This document shows, piece by piece, positions 6,331 through 7,480 of a stretch of DNA of 7,480 nucleotides. Location: positions 1 through 7,480 of the forward strand of contig DATCIA010000001.1 of the NCBI GenBank assembly GCA_036508075.1, in the 5' to 3' direction. Under the pieces are notes generated by a model. The model was not told where the DNA came from. It was given only the letters and a program-made list of their open reading frames with translations, and made no database searches. Source of the stretch: PALSA-660 sp036508075 (GTDB taxonomy: Bacteria > Actinomycetota > Coriobacteriia > Anaerosomatales > PALSA-660). The translations under genes and the position numbers were made by a program. The number at the start of each line of letters is the position of its first letter. Within the stretch, counting starts at the first letter, position 1.

Positions 6331-7162
6331 GCTCGTGGCCGCGCTGGTCTGCCCCTACTGCCGCGAGCCTCTGACCTTGATGCCCGGGAATCTGCGCCGC
6401 CCGAACGGGCACCACTTCGACATCGCGCGTCAGGGCTACGCGAACCTGCTCCCGGGCGACGCGCAGACAGGCACCGCCGACACTGCGGCGATGGTCGAGG
6501 CGCGCGACACGTTCCTCGGCGAGGCGCACTTCGCTCCGATCGAGCGCGCCCTCGCTGAGGTGGCCGTACGCCTGCTCGCCGACGGGCCTGAGGGCTGCGT
6601 GGTCGACGTCGGCGCGGGCACCGGCCGCTACCTCGCCGCAGTACTCGACGCCGTGCCCGGCCGCCTCGGCCTCGCTCTCGACATCTCCAAGTTCGCCGCC
6701 CGCCGCGCCGCGAAGGCGCACCCGCGCATCGCTGCGGTCGTGTGCGACGCCTGGCGCCCGCTTCCCGTGCGGACCGCCTCGGCGGCGCTCGTGCTCGACG
6801 TGTTCGCGCCACGGAACGCTGCGGAGTTCGCGCGCGTGCTCGCTTCAGGCGGCGCGCTGGTCGTGGTGACGCCCACAGCGCGGCATCTGGGCGAACTCAT
6901 CGGGCCGCTCGGGATGCTGACCGTGGATCCGCTCAAGGCCGAACGGCTTGCGGAGGGGATGGCGGACCGCTTCACCCGCGTGGAGAGTATCGAGGTCGAG
7001 GAGCGGATGACGCTCGACCATGCCGATGTCTCGGCGATCGTGGCGATGGGACCGAGCGCGCATCACGCCGACGTCGGCGTCCTGGCATCACGGATCGCCG
7101 GGCTTCCTGAGCCCGTCCGGGTGACCGCCTCGGTCACGATCTCCGTCTACAGGCCCGTTTGA
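6320..7162 (+). CDS. rlmA: 23S rRNA (guanine-N1)-methyltransferase, RlmA(II)/TlrB type
   Basis: 280 residues. The N-terminal zinc-finger region reads CPYC (C11, C14), then RPNGHHFDIARQGYANLL (27-44), the RlmA signature. In E. coli RlmA the matching segment is CPQRH, so the third zinc ligand Cys is Arg27 here while His31 remains. A Rossmann methyltransferase follows: SAM motif I VVDVGAGTGRY (94-104), motif II LALDISKFAARRAAK (~116-130), then DVFAPRN and GGALVVVTPTARHLGEL. The C-terminal RMTLDH...VAMGPSAHH matches what I recall of TlrB and Gram-positive RlmA(II). RlmA(I) methylates G745 and RlmA(II) G748 of 23S rRNA in the peptide exit tunnel; TlrB contributes to tylosin resistance. A housekeeping role is more likely here than resistance. 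Translation is probably coupled to the GT2 gene through the 11-bp overlap, though the functions appear unrelated. Confidence 0.9.
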   Translation: MLDELVAALVCPYCREPLTLMPGNLRRPNGHHFDIARQGYANLLPGDAQTGTADTAAMVEARDTFLGEAHFAPIERALAEVAVRLLADGPEGCVVDVGAGTGRYLAAVLDAVPGRLGLALDISKFAARRAAKAHPRIAAVVCDAWRPLPVRTASAALVLDVFAPRNAAEFARVLASGGALVVVTPTARHLGELIGPLGMLTVDPLKAERLAEGMADRFTRVESIEVEERMTLDHADVSAIVAMGPSAHHADVGVLASRIAGLPEPVRVTASVTISVYRPV

Positions 7163-7237
7163 CCGAAATGGGGCTTAGCGTCGCGCCCTTCGTGGAGTAT
7201 GTTCGTGTCGCATATCGTCTGACCGGGGAGGGGTCGC
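7163..7237 (+). promoter_or_regulatory. Possible promoter upstream of the HsmA-like gene
   Basis: In this 75-bp gap TTAGCG (7175-7180) and TATGTT (7198-7203) are 17 bases apart, a weak -35/-10 pair. TTGACC at 7159-7164 is a better -35 but has no -10 at the right distance. GGAGG (7227-7231) six bases before GTG 7238 is the ribosome binding site. No intrinsic terminator was seen after the methyltransferase, so read-through from the operon is possible. Confidence 0.35.
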
Positions 7238-7480
7238 GTGAAGCCAGCCACGTTGATCGGCGTCTTGGGGATGCTCGTCGCCATGGTGCTCTACTCGATC
7301 GGGGTGTGGAGCGCGTACCGGGCGAAGGGGTTCGTACAAAAGAGCGTCATGTTCATCTTGGGCGGTGTCATCTTCGATGTGATCGGGACCGGCGGCATGT
7401 TCGTCACGGCGGGCAACAGGTTCCTGTTCGACACGCCGTTGAACATCGTCCACACGTCCGCGGCCCTCGTCGCCTTCTTC
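7238..7480 (+). CDS. HsmA/TIGR03987-like small membrane protein (C-terminus cut by window edge)
   Basis: 81 codons are open from GTG 7238 to the right edge, preceded by GGGGAGGGG at 7225-7233 with good spacing. Two transmembrane segments are complete, ~5-27 and ~37-58, and a third begins near 68. VLYSIGVWSAYR (17-28), FDVIGTGGM (46-54) and LNIVHTSAALVAF (68-80) match the pattern I recall for the HsmA/TIGR03987 family, about 130-140-residue proteins with four membrane helices and a conserved His in the third. If so, roughly 50-60 residues lie beyond the window. Function of the family is not established to my knowledge. Family assignment is from memory of the pattern and moderately sure; membrane location is clear. 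Confidence 0.72.
   Translation, partial: MKPATLIGVLGMLVAMVLYSIGVWSAYRAKGFVQKSVMFILGGVIFDVIGTGGMFVTAGNRFLFDTPLNIVHTSAALVAFF

Noticed and set aside
5979..6812. Minus-strand open frame of 277 codons across the GT2/RlmA junction
   Set aside because: Its translation is extremely Arg-rich and it lies antisense to two well-supported genes.
6320..7162. Dedicated macrolide resistance gene (tlrB)
   Set aside because: The protein resembles TlrB, but no macrolide biosynthesis or Erm gene is nearby and RlmA(II) is widespread as a housekeeping enzyme.
7163..7237. Intrinsic terminator after the methyltransferase gene
   Set aside because: Only a 4-bp GGGC/GCCC pairing with a long loop and no T-tract is visible.
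7175..7453. Minus-strand open frame of 92 codons at the right end
   Set aside because: It is antisense to the HsmA-like membrane protein, which has a strong ribosome binding site and family-like motifs.

Overview
This 7.5 kb window is very GC-rich, tightly packed and uses GTG starts with strong purine Shine-Dalgarno sites. Gene content (a MarR regulator, a ferritin-like diiron protein without a rubredoxin domain, an RlmA(II)/TlrB-type rRNA methyltransferase, an HsmA/TIGR03987-like membrane protein, a lipoprotein) suggests a high-GC actinobacterium, possibly an anaerobic lineage such as Coriobacteriia. That placement is inference; no rRNA or marker gene is present. No tRNA, rRNA, CRISPR array, insertion sequence or phage gene was seen.

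Layout. (1) Positions 1-491, minus strand: a MarR-family repressor with a strikingly His-rich N-terminus, cut by the left edge. (2) 492-661: divergent intergenic region with an AT-rich island. (3) 662-2800, plus: a secreted lipoprotein with a GH-A-like glycosidase barrel and a CBM9/DOMON-like C-terminal domain. (4) 2838-3308, minus: a small ferritin-like protein, convergent with the lipoprotein. (5) 3309-3380: divergent promoter region with an AT palindrome. (6) 3381-7162, plus: four overlapping genes encoding a stand-alone atypical REC domain, a membrane-anchored HEAT-repeat protein, a processive membrane GT2 polysaccharide synthase, and an RlmA-like 23S rRNA methyltransferase. (7) 7238-7480, plus: the start of a small membrane protein, cut by the right edge.

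How the genes may work together. REC, HEAT and GT2 are joined by 4-bp GTGA overlaps and probably form one functional unit: a membrane polysaccharide synthase with a cytoplasmic HEAT scaffold and a degenerate receiver as input. The lipoprotein glycosidase about 0.6 kb upstream is a plausible extracytoplasmic partner that trims or binds the polymer, by analogy with the hydrolases that accompany Pga-, Pel- and cellulose-type systems. No PilZ, GGDEF, BcsB, PgaD or deacetylase gene is visible, so this looks like an unnamed synthase-dependent exopolysaccharide module. Polymer identity and regulation cannot be read from the sequence.
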